Below are positions 21,436 to 32,843 of a stretch of 64,000 bases of DNA, piece after piece. Numbering within the stretch: the stretch's first letter is position 1; each line of letters begins with the position of its first letter. Both the position numbers and the translations under genes were made by a program. Source of the DNA: Calliopum simillimum. Its lineage: Eukaryota; Arthropoda; Insecta; Diptera; Lauxaniidae. The stretch spans positions 1,302,001-1,366,000 of the forward strand of contig OX638368.1 in NCBI GenBank assembly GCA_951812925.1. Direction: 5' to 3'. The notes below the pieces were generated by a model that searched no databases, was not told the origin of the DNA, and was given only the letters and a program-made list of their open reading frames with translations.

Positions 21436-21985
21436 AAAATTTTGTCGTGATATAAACAATTTTTTAGAAAATTGTCCGCCATTTTGTTTACAAAAAAAGA
21501 TGATACCGAATTCGTAATCAGCGACCTCAAAAACTCATTTAGCCACAATTTTGTCGTGATATAATCAATTTTTTAGAAAATTATCCGCCATTTTGTTTAC
21601 AAAAAAAGATGATACCGAATTAGAAATCAGCAACCTCAAAAACCCCCTTAACCACAATTTTGTCGTGATATAATTAATTTTTAAGAAAATTGTCCACCAT
21701 TTTGGATCCGCCATTTTGTTTACAAAAAAGATGATACCGAATTCGAAATCAACGACCTCAAAAAACTCCTAAGCCACAAAGTTGTTGTGATATAGTAAAT
21801 TTTTAAGAAAACTGTCCGCCATTTTGTTTACAAAAAAAAAGATACCAAATTCGAAATCAGCAACCTCAAAAACCCCCTTAACCAGAATTTTGTCGTGATA
21901 TAATGAATTTTTAAGAAAATTCTCCGCCATTTTGATTTTAAAAAAATTTTTTTCAGATTTAGAATCAGCGACCCCCAAAACATAG
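21436..21985. repeat. Five tandem units of about 110-120 bp
   Basis: Each unit holds TTTTGTCGTGATATAA, then CCGCCATTTTGTTTAC, GATGATACCGAATTCG and CAGCGACCTCAAAAAC. Units start near 21436, 21546, 21655, 21775 and 21885; the third carries a small internal duplication. A fragment of the same family occurs on the opposite strand at about 35990-36180. Confidence 0.8.
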
Positions 21986-22377
21986 AAATTGATATTTTTT
22001 TTTTATAAAAAATAACCAGGAAAGAGTTATGACCAGCTAGAATAGCATTCTAGACCACTGTGTGACGTCTTTACGAAAAACTTTGTTATGAAAAATTGTA
22101 TGCTCTTTTTAATGGTAGCAGTCTTATTCGTCTAAGTTTTCTCTTTCGCGAGATATATACATACAAAAGTGTTTAGAAGAGTATTTTTAACCATAAAATA
22201 CAATTCCATACAATACTTACAACAAAGAAGTGCAATGCGCGCCACCAGTAAATATTAATATTATACGTATGGGATATCCTTGCTCCAGAATTTTTACTTT
22301 CTATCCTTTTAACAAAAAAACTTGTTGAAAAGCAAATCGGAAGCAAAAAAAAAATTATGAAGCAGTCTAATGTACAT

Positions 22378-25300
22378 GTATGTGAGAACGGAAGGAAGTC
22401 GCTACTTCGCATACAACGGCAGACCATATAGCGCGGTTTTTATTAAGGTTCCGCTATAATTCGCGCGTTGTTGTTATTGTTGATGTTATTTTTAAGCCTA
22501 TTATGCAGTTATCCTTTTTTTACAAGTGTTGCCAGCCTTAATGTACAACGTATTTGGTTGCTGTTGTTATTGTTCATTTATTGTTGTTGTAGTTTTTTTT
22601 ATTTTTTGTTACCATGCAGGATAAATTGCCAAGGCTTGTCTCGCGCGTCAGCAATTTACATAATATATGAGCTCTGTATCATCGCTGTATTCCTCATTTG
22701 TATAAAGACGGCGCGCAAGTGTTTGTAGTTTACTCACACACCTTGCTAACTGATACGCACATATATGAATGAGTGTGTGTGTGTATATACTGTTAAAATG
22801 AATTATACATGTACGCTGAGTATATGAGAGTGATTTTTCCGTTTATTCTTCTGAAATAAGAATCTTTTCCCCTTAGAGCTGCCTTGTGCTGTGGCATTTC
22901 ATTAGTTTTTACAATATCACAGCCAGTTCACAGTCAGTTTTGCTTGTTATTTTTCACTAAAATTAGGTTATCTGTCAGTGCTCTGCTGCCGTCGTTTATA
23001 ATTTCGTCATTAAATTCATAATTTGCACGCTCCACTTTGAAGTTCTTGGAAATTCGTGCTGCTGATGTCGTCATAACTCAGTTGTTGATTGTCAACTTAA
23101 GTGCGACACCAACATTGTTTCCCGGAATTAAGATTGAATTAATTTAAATTAATTGCCGTTTTGGTTGTTTAGGGAGAATCTTGATTGTACATTCTGCGGA
23201 AATTCTTTAAAACTGAATTAATTGTACGTCTTAAATTGTCTTGTAGTTGCGTCAGATCCAAGATTTCTCAAAATGACAAAATGTAGTGTTCAAGTATTCG
23301 AGTCAGCATTCGAGCTGTTCTTAGTTGTAATTTTTTGGCCAGATAGCGTTATCATGATAATGGACTGGAGACAAATATATATGATACGTTGATACGCGTT
23401 AATGAGGAGAATAATGATCATTTGTTGGGAATATTGCTAAATCTGATCAAACAGTAAATGTCGTGATGTAAATGTTAAACAATCAAAACCTAAATGCATA
23501 CAATGCATTTGCTTCAACTGCTTACCTTATGTTAAAGTAAAAATTAATTTAAGTGCACCCTGTGAATGCGGTGAAAAGAAACAACGAGAACTGCTGATAC
23601 TTTGATGTTAAGTAGCTAAGTATAATCGAAAGCAACTTAAAGTGGAATTAAGCGAAATTTACAGAAATTTAAAAAAATAAAGCTTTCTTTAAACTCAATC
23701 CGCATTTGAAATTAAATTTTATTAATCAAAAAACAAAAAGGATATAGAAATACTCATGAATACTATATAAATTGCATTTTAAAAGTACTTAAATTTTAAA
23801 GTTATTTTTTTTTCTATTCAAAAAAACCAATATCAGCGTAAGCGAAAAAAACCAACTAGAGACAAAACACAATTTGAGAGTACGTAAATTTGGCATGAAA
23901 AAATAAAATAACAAGCATTGGTGGATATGTGTTAAAAAACGTCTGTTAGTGTTAATGTTAGATTCACAGTAAGTAGACAATTTTTTTCATGTTTTTGTCA
24001 TCATAAAATGTAAAGCAGTCGTCACTTTGTAATGGTATTTGCGGTATAGTGTCAAAAGCATGAAAATTTTAAGCAAGAATTTACTTAGTGGCTTAGGAAA
24101 AGTAGAAACATAAAATTTACAGTAAAAGTTATTTGTTTTTTCACACAATTTTTCATATAAATATGTGAAACGTTTGTTTTAATCCAAAAAGAAAAAAAAT
24201 TGATACAAATATACTTGCAATTCATAATATCGGGTTTTAATAAATAAGTTTTTACATTATCAAAAAAATTTATTTTAAAGTGAACTTAAAAGTCTGTAGA
24301 TTTTTATCCGATCATGGCTCAATTTTTTTTTAATAAAAAAGGGGCAGTTATATAACTTGAACTTTTTCAAATTGTTACTTCAGAAAACCTAACTCACTCA
24401 CTGCGTCAGAAATTTTAAATTTCGACCTATTTCAACTATTTTTAATCCATACCAACAAGTAATACACCACTAGAAATATAACAAGCCGTTCTATCTACAG
24501 CTCAGTTAAAGTAAAGTCATTTCTAAAAAAAAGTTATTTTACATATATAGCAATACTTCAAGAGCGAAAAAAAAAATTGTTTTTTTTTTATCTCAGCAAC
24601 CTCCAAGTAATCGAAATAAACTTTGGTTATTCGATACACAATTTTTACTGTAAAACAGTGACTATGCGAAGTTGATGTCAAAATACTTATGGCACGACAA
24701 AATTCGTTGTTTGCTTGCATTCTGATCAGCAGAAAAAGAATGCAACCATTAAGCCACAAAATATTTGGTGTGCATTTACATAGCTGTAGATACGGTCTTT
24801 CGTTTGAGCATCATTTTCGCAACCGTTATTTGACAGTTGTAAGAAAAGCAACGTTTGATAGTCACAAATAAATTTTGTCAAAATACTTAATTATGCCATC
24901 TAGTGTAGAGCCTAAACATTTTTTATGTACTATTTTTGTAAATTTTTTTTCGCTTTATGTAGCCATTCAAAAGTGTTCCGTACAAATATTGTAATTTTGG
25001 CCAAAAATTAAATTCTGCCTTTACTCTATTTCAGTGGTTAATTATGTTTTTTTAGCGTCCCACTCTAATGCAGGTAACATTACCAATTATATTTCGTTAT
25101 AAGAACAATGCGTGAACTCCTTGAAAGAAGGCAAAAACATTCAAGGCTTGATAACAAAACAACATAACTAATTAAAATACTAAATGTATGAGAAGATATG
25201 CTACACGTTCTAAAAATTCACTTAATTTTCCTGTAGTACAAAAGGAGCACGAGGTAGCAAGATTTCCAATGACATCTTACGACAACAACAAAATTGTCAA

Positions 25301-28300
25301 AAAAGGGTTGTCATATCAACATCTCTGGTGATGCGTGGGCGGATTAAAATGCGCTAATAATTTCCGCTTAGCACATGTTTGACGTTTCAGTGAAGAGCAT
25401 TTTTGCGCCTTCAAGATACAGAAATGAAATAGAAAAATAAGAATTCTGCAGAAAATTTCAAATAAAATTTTTTTTTTTTTTTTTTCATTAAGGAAAACAA
25501 ATTCTATGCCATGTTACGTTTTATGTGGTAGTCAAAAAGAAAAAGCAAATACACAGAAATTTACTCAAGTACGTACACACACTGATAGATAGCTACCACA
25601 TATTCTTCTTCGACTTGAGTCGAGTAACGGTAATAAGCTGCACACGTCAATGTGAACAGGAAATAAATGTTGAAATGTTGTTGCTTTTATTGCTGTTTGT
25701 TTCTATTTTTGTTTTTGTTGCATCCCTATGTTTTGAGCGTAACCATCAGTATAACGAGTTAACTTTTTTGTCTTTTTTCCTCTTCTTTTCAAAATGTCGG
25801 AACTCTAATGGAATATTAAAACAATGACAAAAACATGAAACAACTAAGTGTACGAGTATTACCACATTGTTGTATTTATACTTGTTAGTCTTTCACTTGA
25901 AGAAAATTTGTTTCAAATTTGTCCATTATTAATATCGCATTTATTTCCAGTCGGAGCTTAGGACCCTCGGAACTTAAGAAAACCCTTAATCTTCAACGAC
26001 CACAAGCTATTGCTAGCAATTTTCTCCAACATTTTTCCAAATTTCATATATTTCTGATTCAATTGATTGTTTTCAGAATAAAGCCTTTTAAAGCAGCCTT
26101 TTCTGTCACCTTGAAGTTTCCAGCACAAGTATATCTCTTTCGAATAAGATTTTTAATTTTTTCATTCCTTTACCACTATGGGATATTTATCGAAATCTTT
26201 ATGCCTCCGTATTTTGGTACTATATAGTCGCATTTTTTGGAATTTTAATCAGTTTTGAGCCGGGCAGCTCTAGCCAGAGCTGATTGAGTTAAAAAAAATA
26301 AAGATCAAATTCTTGCCATTGTCTGTTTTAGGTGTATTTTTTGTCAAAATTTTTAAAGAAATTAATACGTCAGTATTTTCTTCATCCCCCACAAAGTCTG
26401 ACAGAGAGAAATATAATAATGAAAAAAAAGTGTGTTCATGACTTTCGTGACATCGTTGAGTTGTGTCACAGTTGCTTTGCATACAAATTTCAATAAAAAC
26501 GCAAAAATTTTTATATCACACACAAAAACCAAACCAAAAAAAAAAAAAAAAAATTCCCAGACTACGCTCTAAGCAAATATGTACGTGGCATTATTTCAAA
26601 TACCAGATTTAAGACACAAAATGGTAGATAAAAATTTAAATTGAAATTCAATAAAAAATTAAACAAAAAAGAAAAGAAAAACAAAAGAAAATGTGGAAAG
26701 AAAAATGAAGCCAACTCTCTGGTATACATCATACGCCCAGGCTTAAAGGCAAAGCCAATGTATTTGTGAAATTCTTTCGTGTCTCTGTCTTCCGGGTAGT
26801 ACGTGTTCAATAAGCATGACAAACTCCATTTCCAACCCTAAGGGTAACAGTAGAATAAACACATGTATACACAAACATATGCACGCACACTCATACATTT
26901 GAATGTAAGCCTTTGTTCGTAAGTTTGGAGCGCAAAAGATTTATACACTTGTAGTATTCTGATCAAAATGTTTTATGCTTTAGTAGGGGTATTCATGTGA
27001 TTAACATAAAATATGTGTATGAATTTAGTTGAATTTTTTTTAAAATAAAAAAATTTTGTAATTTACCAAAGTAGTTCTTTGAAAACGTGCAAAAGTTATT
27101 TTTTACAAAAAGTTTCTTCCTTTTGTTTTTGGAGTTTTTGCCTGTTTCATTCAAATTAAATGCGACTAGTCCTATGTTAATCTTGCACTGCACAATGATC
27201 GTGCATACCCTTAATGCACATTTTAATTTGCAAGCTTTAAGTAATATCTTTCATCAACACGAATTTCCTGCAAAAGCAAAAAAGAACTGGCATACACGTC
27301 GTTGCATTTTGATTTGCTGTGCCACTTTTCATGTAGCAACCTTTTCAACGATTTGTTGAAATTTCGACGTTTTCAGTGTCATCTGAATTTTGTATTTTAT
27401 GCTGCCGCATGATTTCTATGCAACATTGAAGAACTTTGACAAAACTTTCCATAAAACTGAAAGTTCAGTCATTTTACATTCAAAGTCAGTCGGTTCTCGC
27501 TTGCAGTTGATGTTGTTGGCACAAAATGTTGCCATGTGATGAATGCACTTGAAATTGCACGATCGTGCTAGTTAGAGTTTTTGTTGAAAAACATAATGAT
27601 ACCGAAAGATTATTGCTTTGAAACCAAAAAAAAGTTCCTTATTTTGAATTCAATACCGAGGCATGGAAAAGAATTGAAAACATTTAAAAGAACTACAGCA
27701 ATGTAGATACCACAAAAATTTTCATTTTCGGCTATACATACCCAGAAAGAGAAGCATTGGAATATTTTTAATGGTTTTAGTTCTAGCAATTGTAGCTGTT
27801 GATTCGAACCTTTTTTTCCGATACTTGACTTTTTTTTTATTTCTGTACTACTGGTTCTTCAAGTGTTTCTTTCTTTATTGCTTTACATTCTAGAATGTTC
27901 TTTTCATCACATTCCAAACTCAACTCATCTTTTTCAGATGATGACGCTAGTGATTATAATCCATGGTTGTTTTTTTATATTTTTTTATGTACATCTACTG
28001 TCAGATAGCGCAGCAGGGAACAAAAATTATTCAGATTAGAAAGGAAATTTCCGTGTTGAAAACATATGACTGGTGGAAATGGCAACTCACAGCATGATAA
28101 GCTACGCAAAATGTCCTTATATAATCAAAATCACATACGCATTTTCCAACTGACATGTCGAAAGCAATGAGTTGTGAAAAATTCGAAACAGAAAAATTAA
28201 TTAGCTACGATTAAGCATGGATTAAGTGGATGACATTGTTGATTTGAGCTTACTCTTTAATGTGTTTTTCGTGAAAACACCAACCACATTACAAAAACAA

Positions 28301-30123
28301 TTTCAATCACTGAGATCTTAAAAAATAATGTTTCTCCGGAAAAATTGTAGCAAATAAAAAACCAGTAACAAACATGACATTCTCGCAGTCTATAAAAGCT
28401 ATTCTAATGAAATTTGATAAGTAGATGCTGAACACTATTCCGAAGGGGAGCGTTATTAGATTAATGTCACGCCTACTTTTCACTTTCGTGTACCTACTGA
28501 GTTGTACGCATATTTATTTATTTTTTTGAATTTAATTTAAGAAGCTTACTTTGCTTTAAAATGGAAAGTAAAAATCCACTAAATGTGTGCATTCTTGCAA
28601 ATCAAACAAAATGCATTTCAATTTCGATGTTCGTCTGAACCGTGCAAAGTTGATTGCACTTAAGTCGCATCACATAAATGCAAATCAACATACTAAGTAT
28701 ATGCACATATGTGCATATATAGTTAATACAAAAACACTTGTTTAGATACTCGTTCTTATTTATATATATATACCTATATATATAAAAATACAAATGCCTA
28801 AAGTATTTGTTACATTCAAGCACTTGCAGACATTTTCACTGAAGGAGCAAACAAATTTAAGATGATTACAAAAAACTACAACATTGCGTGGCACTTCCAT
28901 GACTTTGTGTGTGTGCTTGTCACTGTGTTTGTGTTTTCTTGTACGTTGAACAACTTGCTAGTATGTGTATGCGCTTAAACATTGTAAAGGAAAACTTGCA
29001 ACTTTAGTGGCATTTTAAAATTGAATTCATATAAATATATTCCTTGGCCTTTCGATGAACGTATGTGCGGAGCTCAGTAGACCCATCTACACGAATAAGT
29101 TTGTCAAAGAGAACCCCAAAGGAGTATTTTTCTATTTTTCCTTAAAGAAAATAAACACAAAACAAATTTTACATTAAAATAAAAACTCCATTTTTACCAC
29201 AGTACATTTTCATTCGAGTGATTTCTTATTTGTCTAGTTTTTTTCAAGCTCTTTTTTCAGCTCGCCAACAATATTATGGCCTTTTATACCATTTTGTATT
29301 TTATTTCTTCAGTTTTTCCATATCACTTGTGGTTTCCTTGTATTAATTCCAATTGCATTTGCAGCAATTGCTTCCTGTTCAAATGTGAAAGCAACTTTCC
29401 GCTTCTGGTATAATACATAAACGATACAAGTGGATATCAAACAGCACATACTTAAAAGATCTCCATGGGGAGATCATTTCTCACTCCATCGTGCGGCTAA
29501 CGTTTTTCAATTGCTCCTGCCATTGCTGCTTTCTTTCCTTTCACTCTTTACAGTCGCATTTCCTAATGTAAATGTGGTCGTCACGGACGGTTGACTTGAG
29601 GACATTTAATGGAAATGAATACAAAAGGAATGTACAGACCAGTCAACTTAAGAATCACCAGCCACCCAATGACCTCAACGCCATTGAATGTTGTTTGTTG
29701 TTTTTCTTTTTGTGGTTTCTTCTTTTTGATTGCATGTTTAAAGCGCACCTCAAGCCACAATAACAGACATACAAACAAATGATGGGACAAACATATGAAC
29801 ATACATACGAGTATGTCTTCAATACATGTTTACATACAAGAAAAGAAATTAATTTTAAATGTTCTGACAAATGTCTGTTTTTCTATATTGTGTACTGGTA
29901 TGTACTTATGTTGTGGAAAGATGCAGTTTCAGTAGAACTATTCAGTTCATCTATATTATACTTCATGTAAAATGGATTTCTTAAGAAAAAATTTCTACAA
30001 ATACAAATTTATGATAGCAAAAAAAAAAAATAAAATAAAAAAATTGAAAATAAAGAGTTCAAAACTGTGTCTTTATGGATTTACGAATGTTAACGTTCTA
30101 TTAGACTGTACTAGTTGAAAATT
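22378..30123. other. Long intron-like DNA, no gene seen
   Basis: About 7.7 kb without a supportable coding region. Low-complexity runs include GTT/GTTATT around 22465-22600, GT at about 22770-22785, poly-T at 25470-25486, poly-A at 26537-26552 and TA runs near 28765-28785. A donor-like CACA/GTAAGT occurs on the plus strand at 23969, and an initiator-like TCAGTT at about 22936; a noncoding exon between them cannot be excluded. Short frames show no recognisable domain. Confidence 0.45.
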
Positions 30124-31344
30124 TGGTCTGACGAAAAATAGGTAATTCTTACCTAATTCGGGCATGGGGAATTCAGTGGTGTTAACCGTTTTGCTGGATT
30201 AGTTCATCGTCCCATATAAAAAGTTTAAATCAAAATGTTGTCTAGAAAGTGGTATTTGTCATAAAGAATATCTTATTAAATTGTAATGAATCAATGATTT
30301 TTCATCAAAAGTATGTTTTTCTGTTCAGGATGTATTAATTGGCAATTGAGTTGCTAATTTTTTTATCAATTTATCGGATACTTCTAAACTTTATCTTCAA
30401 TTTTAACCGAATTTTCTTATATAGTGAGCGCTAGACGGATTTAAGTGTGCAAAATACGAGTACCGAAAACTGAGCTGAGATTTTCCTAAGACTGACTACA
30501 AGTAACAAGAAAGAGGATGCTGTCAGGATCTGCGGTGGTACATGTTTTTAAGCCCCTATACCAGTCCAGCCTAAACTTGGTTTTCCATTTTCAGTTTTTA
30601 TAGCTATTATAATAAATCGTGACCTTCTTATTACGAATATGATCTTGGTTTTTTTCTATCACGTCAGGATCCTGAGCTGTTCTTGAACAAAAGTAATAAA
30701 ATCACTGTTTTGAGGTCTACTAAAAACTATATAACAAAATCTGCAAATGGTAAAATTAATTTTTGTTAATGAGTACGGATAGCAAAAATTACTCTTAACA
30801 AACAGTACTTTTATTATTTTCCATTTGGACCACTACATCCCAAGTCATAAGCCTTTAAAAAAGGAAATCTCGCAATAATATACGAAGGCTATTTCCGGGC
30901 CGAAAAACTATAAACTTAAAATTTTATTATTCTTACCAATAACAATATTTTATTGTAAAAATTTCAAGTCTTTGCAGAACAAGATCATATGACAAATGAC
31001 AGTTCTATTCTAGATTTAGTGAATAAACCCACAAATGACTGAGCAAAAAATAAAATTTTAAGAAAATTCGGAAAAAATTAACGTTAAAGTAAAAAATATC
31101 CAATAAAAAAGTTAACAATTCGAATATCCATTAATTCATCATGAACTGAAAAATACCCTTTTGATGAAAAATCATTGGTTAATCAGAAGTTACTAAGAGA
31201 TTCTTTATGAAAAACACCTCTTTTTAAACGAAATTTTGATTTGAACTTTTTGTATGGGGTGATGAACCAATCGAGAAAAACGGTTAGCACCACTGAATTA
31301 CCCGTAACCGAATTAGGTTAGAATGACCTATCTCCCGCCAGACC
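30124..31344. mobile_element. 1.2-kb element with about 230-bp inverted repeats
   Basis: The left end starts GGTCTGACG and the right end is its diverged reverse complement finishing CAGACC. Similarity extends about 230 bp inward, including CCTAATTCGG, GAATTCAGTGGTG and CTAACCG segments and a GATGAAAAATCATTG segment near the inner limit. The centre carries family C repeat sequence. Target duplication is obscured by A/T runs at both edges. No coding capacity. Confidence 0.75.
30600..31010 (+). repeat. Family C repeat, copy 1
   Basis: About 400 bp matches 51510-51890 in the same orientation, sharing CTTATTACGAAT, ATCACTCTTAA-like, CATAAGCCTTTAAAA-like and TTGCAGAACAA segments. A shorter third copy lies at 46405-46600. 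It is the core of the surrounding inverted-repeat element. No frame is conserved. Confidence 0.7.
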
Positions 31345-31615
31345 AAAAAAAAAAAGGTCCCAAAAGCTAGTACAGTGCTATCAGAAGTCACGGTGGCTTT
31401 TAAAAAATTTTAACTTTTTGAAATACCACCCGCGATTTTTTTCAGGGATAATGTTGGGGGACCCTTCTAGTATCAAAATCCGCAAACCGCGAAATCGAAT
31501 GTCTAGCCGTTTTTTTTTTCGACATTTTAGTTTTTTAACGATTTTTGAGTATGTCTCGGTGTTTATATACATATTATGTACACATACATTGCTATATATG
31601 TTTATATATATACAT

Positions 31616-32022
31616 TAGGCGGGGTCAAATTATTTTGCGGCAAAGAGTATAGCAACAAAAAAATCTACGAAAAATTCCAAGAAACTTTGCCTAAGAAACC
31701 ATGGGTCTAAAATCAATATCGAGCCGCCGTAAATTGCGTTGAAGTTTTGTATGTAGTACTTTAAAATTCAATATAAAAAAACAAAAAATTCAAATACTTT
31801 GAATAATTTTATATGAAACAAGTAAAAAAAATTTGAATTTTTGTATTTTTCTTATTGTATTTTAAAGTAATACATACAAAACTTCAACGCAATTTACGGC
31901 GGCTCGATATTGATTTTAGACCCATGGTTTCTTAGGCAAAGTTTCTTGGAATTTTTCGTAGATTGTTTTGTTGCTATACTCTTTGCCAATTTTTTGCCTC
32001 CCGAACAAATTGACCCGGCCTA
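31616..32022. mobile_element. 407-bp hairpin MITE with perfect 8-bp target duplication
   Basis: The element starts TAGGCGGGGTCAA and ends TTGACCCGGCCTA. Almost the whole sequence folds back on itself, with arms of about 180 bp containing CCATGGGTCTAAAATCAATA and its complement. ATATACAT flanks it at 31608-31615 and 32023-32030. The 8-bp duplication points to a hAT-like mobilising transposase. No coding capacity. Confidence 0.88.
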
Positions 32023-32030
32023 ATATACAT

Positions 32031-32619
32031 ACACATATATATATATATATAAAAGGTATTGTTTCCGCACCATCCATTTAAAAAAAAAAAATCGGTTTTT
32101 TCGTATTTAAGAAAAACACAAACAAAAACCGGAAACAACAATAGTCATTCCAGATGTGATTTTTGATGCTTAATCCGATCCCGGTCTTAGAATTGCTCTA
32201 ATACGTCTGGACTTTGAGACATCCTTACATAAATGTTTAAAGGACACCATTTTTTTTCCTATTTTTAAAGTTATACAACAAGATAAGGTAATATTATGCC
32301 GTAAAATCTGGTATGACTTAATAGCCCTAGTTTTTTTCTTGAAAAGCCAATCAAATCGATGACGATATCTTTTTTTTTGTCGGAGATATCTTTACCTAAA
32401 AAGTTAAAAAAGTGCAAAAACACGATTTTTGGCTATATTTGTCCATGGTTTTGCAAATAAGAATACAGCATTTCAGTTTTAATTTCTTCACTGATTTTTC
32501 TCCTGGTGCGTTAAGAAATATTTATTGCGAATCCCTAGCTGAGCCTTTGTCCCTAATTAAGTCTTACTTAACATTGACGTTTCTAGGAAAAAGACAAGCC
32601 CCATTCATTGCTTTAACCT
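32031..32619. other. No gene seen
   Basis: A TA-run at 32034-32050 and A-rich sequence, followed by anonymous AT-rich DNA without features. Confidence 0.45.
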
Positions 32620-32843
32620 AAACTACTCCATTTGACAAGGTCCTCACAGGCTCAGAAAGGCTTTTTAAAGTCTCGAATTCCTATGAAGCTTGGTCCAACA
32701 GTTCTACTGCTTGAGTTCACTGTCTAAGATTTAAACTACTTCATTTGACAAGGTCCTCACATGCTCGGATAGAATTTTTATGTGCGCGAACTCCTGTCAA
32801 GCTTGGTCTAACGATTCTTCTACCTAAGATCACTATCTAAAAC
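32620..32843. repeat. Two tandem units of 112 bp
   Basis: AAACTACTYCATTTGACAAGG followed by TCCTCACA occurs at about 32620 and 32732. The two units stay alignable throughout, with GAAGCTTGGTCCAAC versus CAAGCTTGGTCTAAC near their ends. Only two copies are visible. Confidence 0.75.

Larger units (their letters stand above)
20439..22060. mobile_element. Nested hAT-like element with CAGTGGTCTA ends
   Basis: The left end reads CAGTGGTCTATAATAG (from 20440) and then GGTCATAACTC; the right end is its diverged reverse complement finishing TAGACCACTG at 22060. TGTGACGC (20431-20438) and TGTGACGT (22061-22068) flank it, an 8-bp duplication with one mismatch. CAGTG ends and 8-bp duplications are typical of hAT transposons. 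No transposase remains; the interior is made of tandem arrays. Confidence 0.65.
20029..22369. mobile_element. Foldback MITE (TAGACTGCTTCATAA ends) split by a nested element
   Basis: About 300-400 bp at the left (20029-20438) and 22061-22369 at the right are inverted copies starting TAGACTGCTTCATAATT. They are flanked by ATGTACAC (20021-20028) and ATGTACAT (22370-22377), an 8-bp duplication with one mismatch, suggesting a hAT-type MITE. Taking out the nested element restores a compact hairpin of roughly 720 bp. Frames within the arms are mirror images of each other and not genes. Confidence 0.7.

Noticed and set aside
22699..22735. TATAAAG as a core promoter
   Set aside because: No initiator at the expected distance, and such motifs are frequent in AT-rich DNA.
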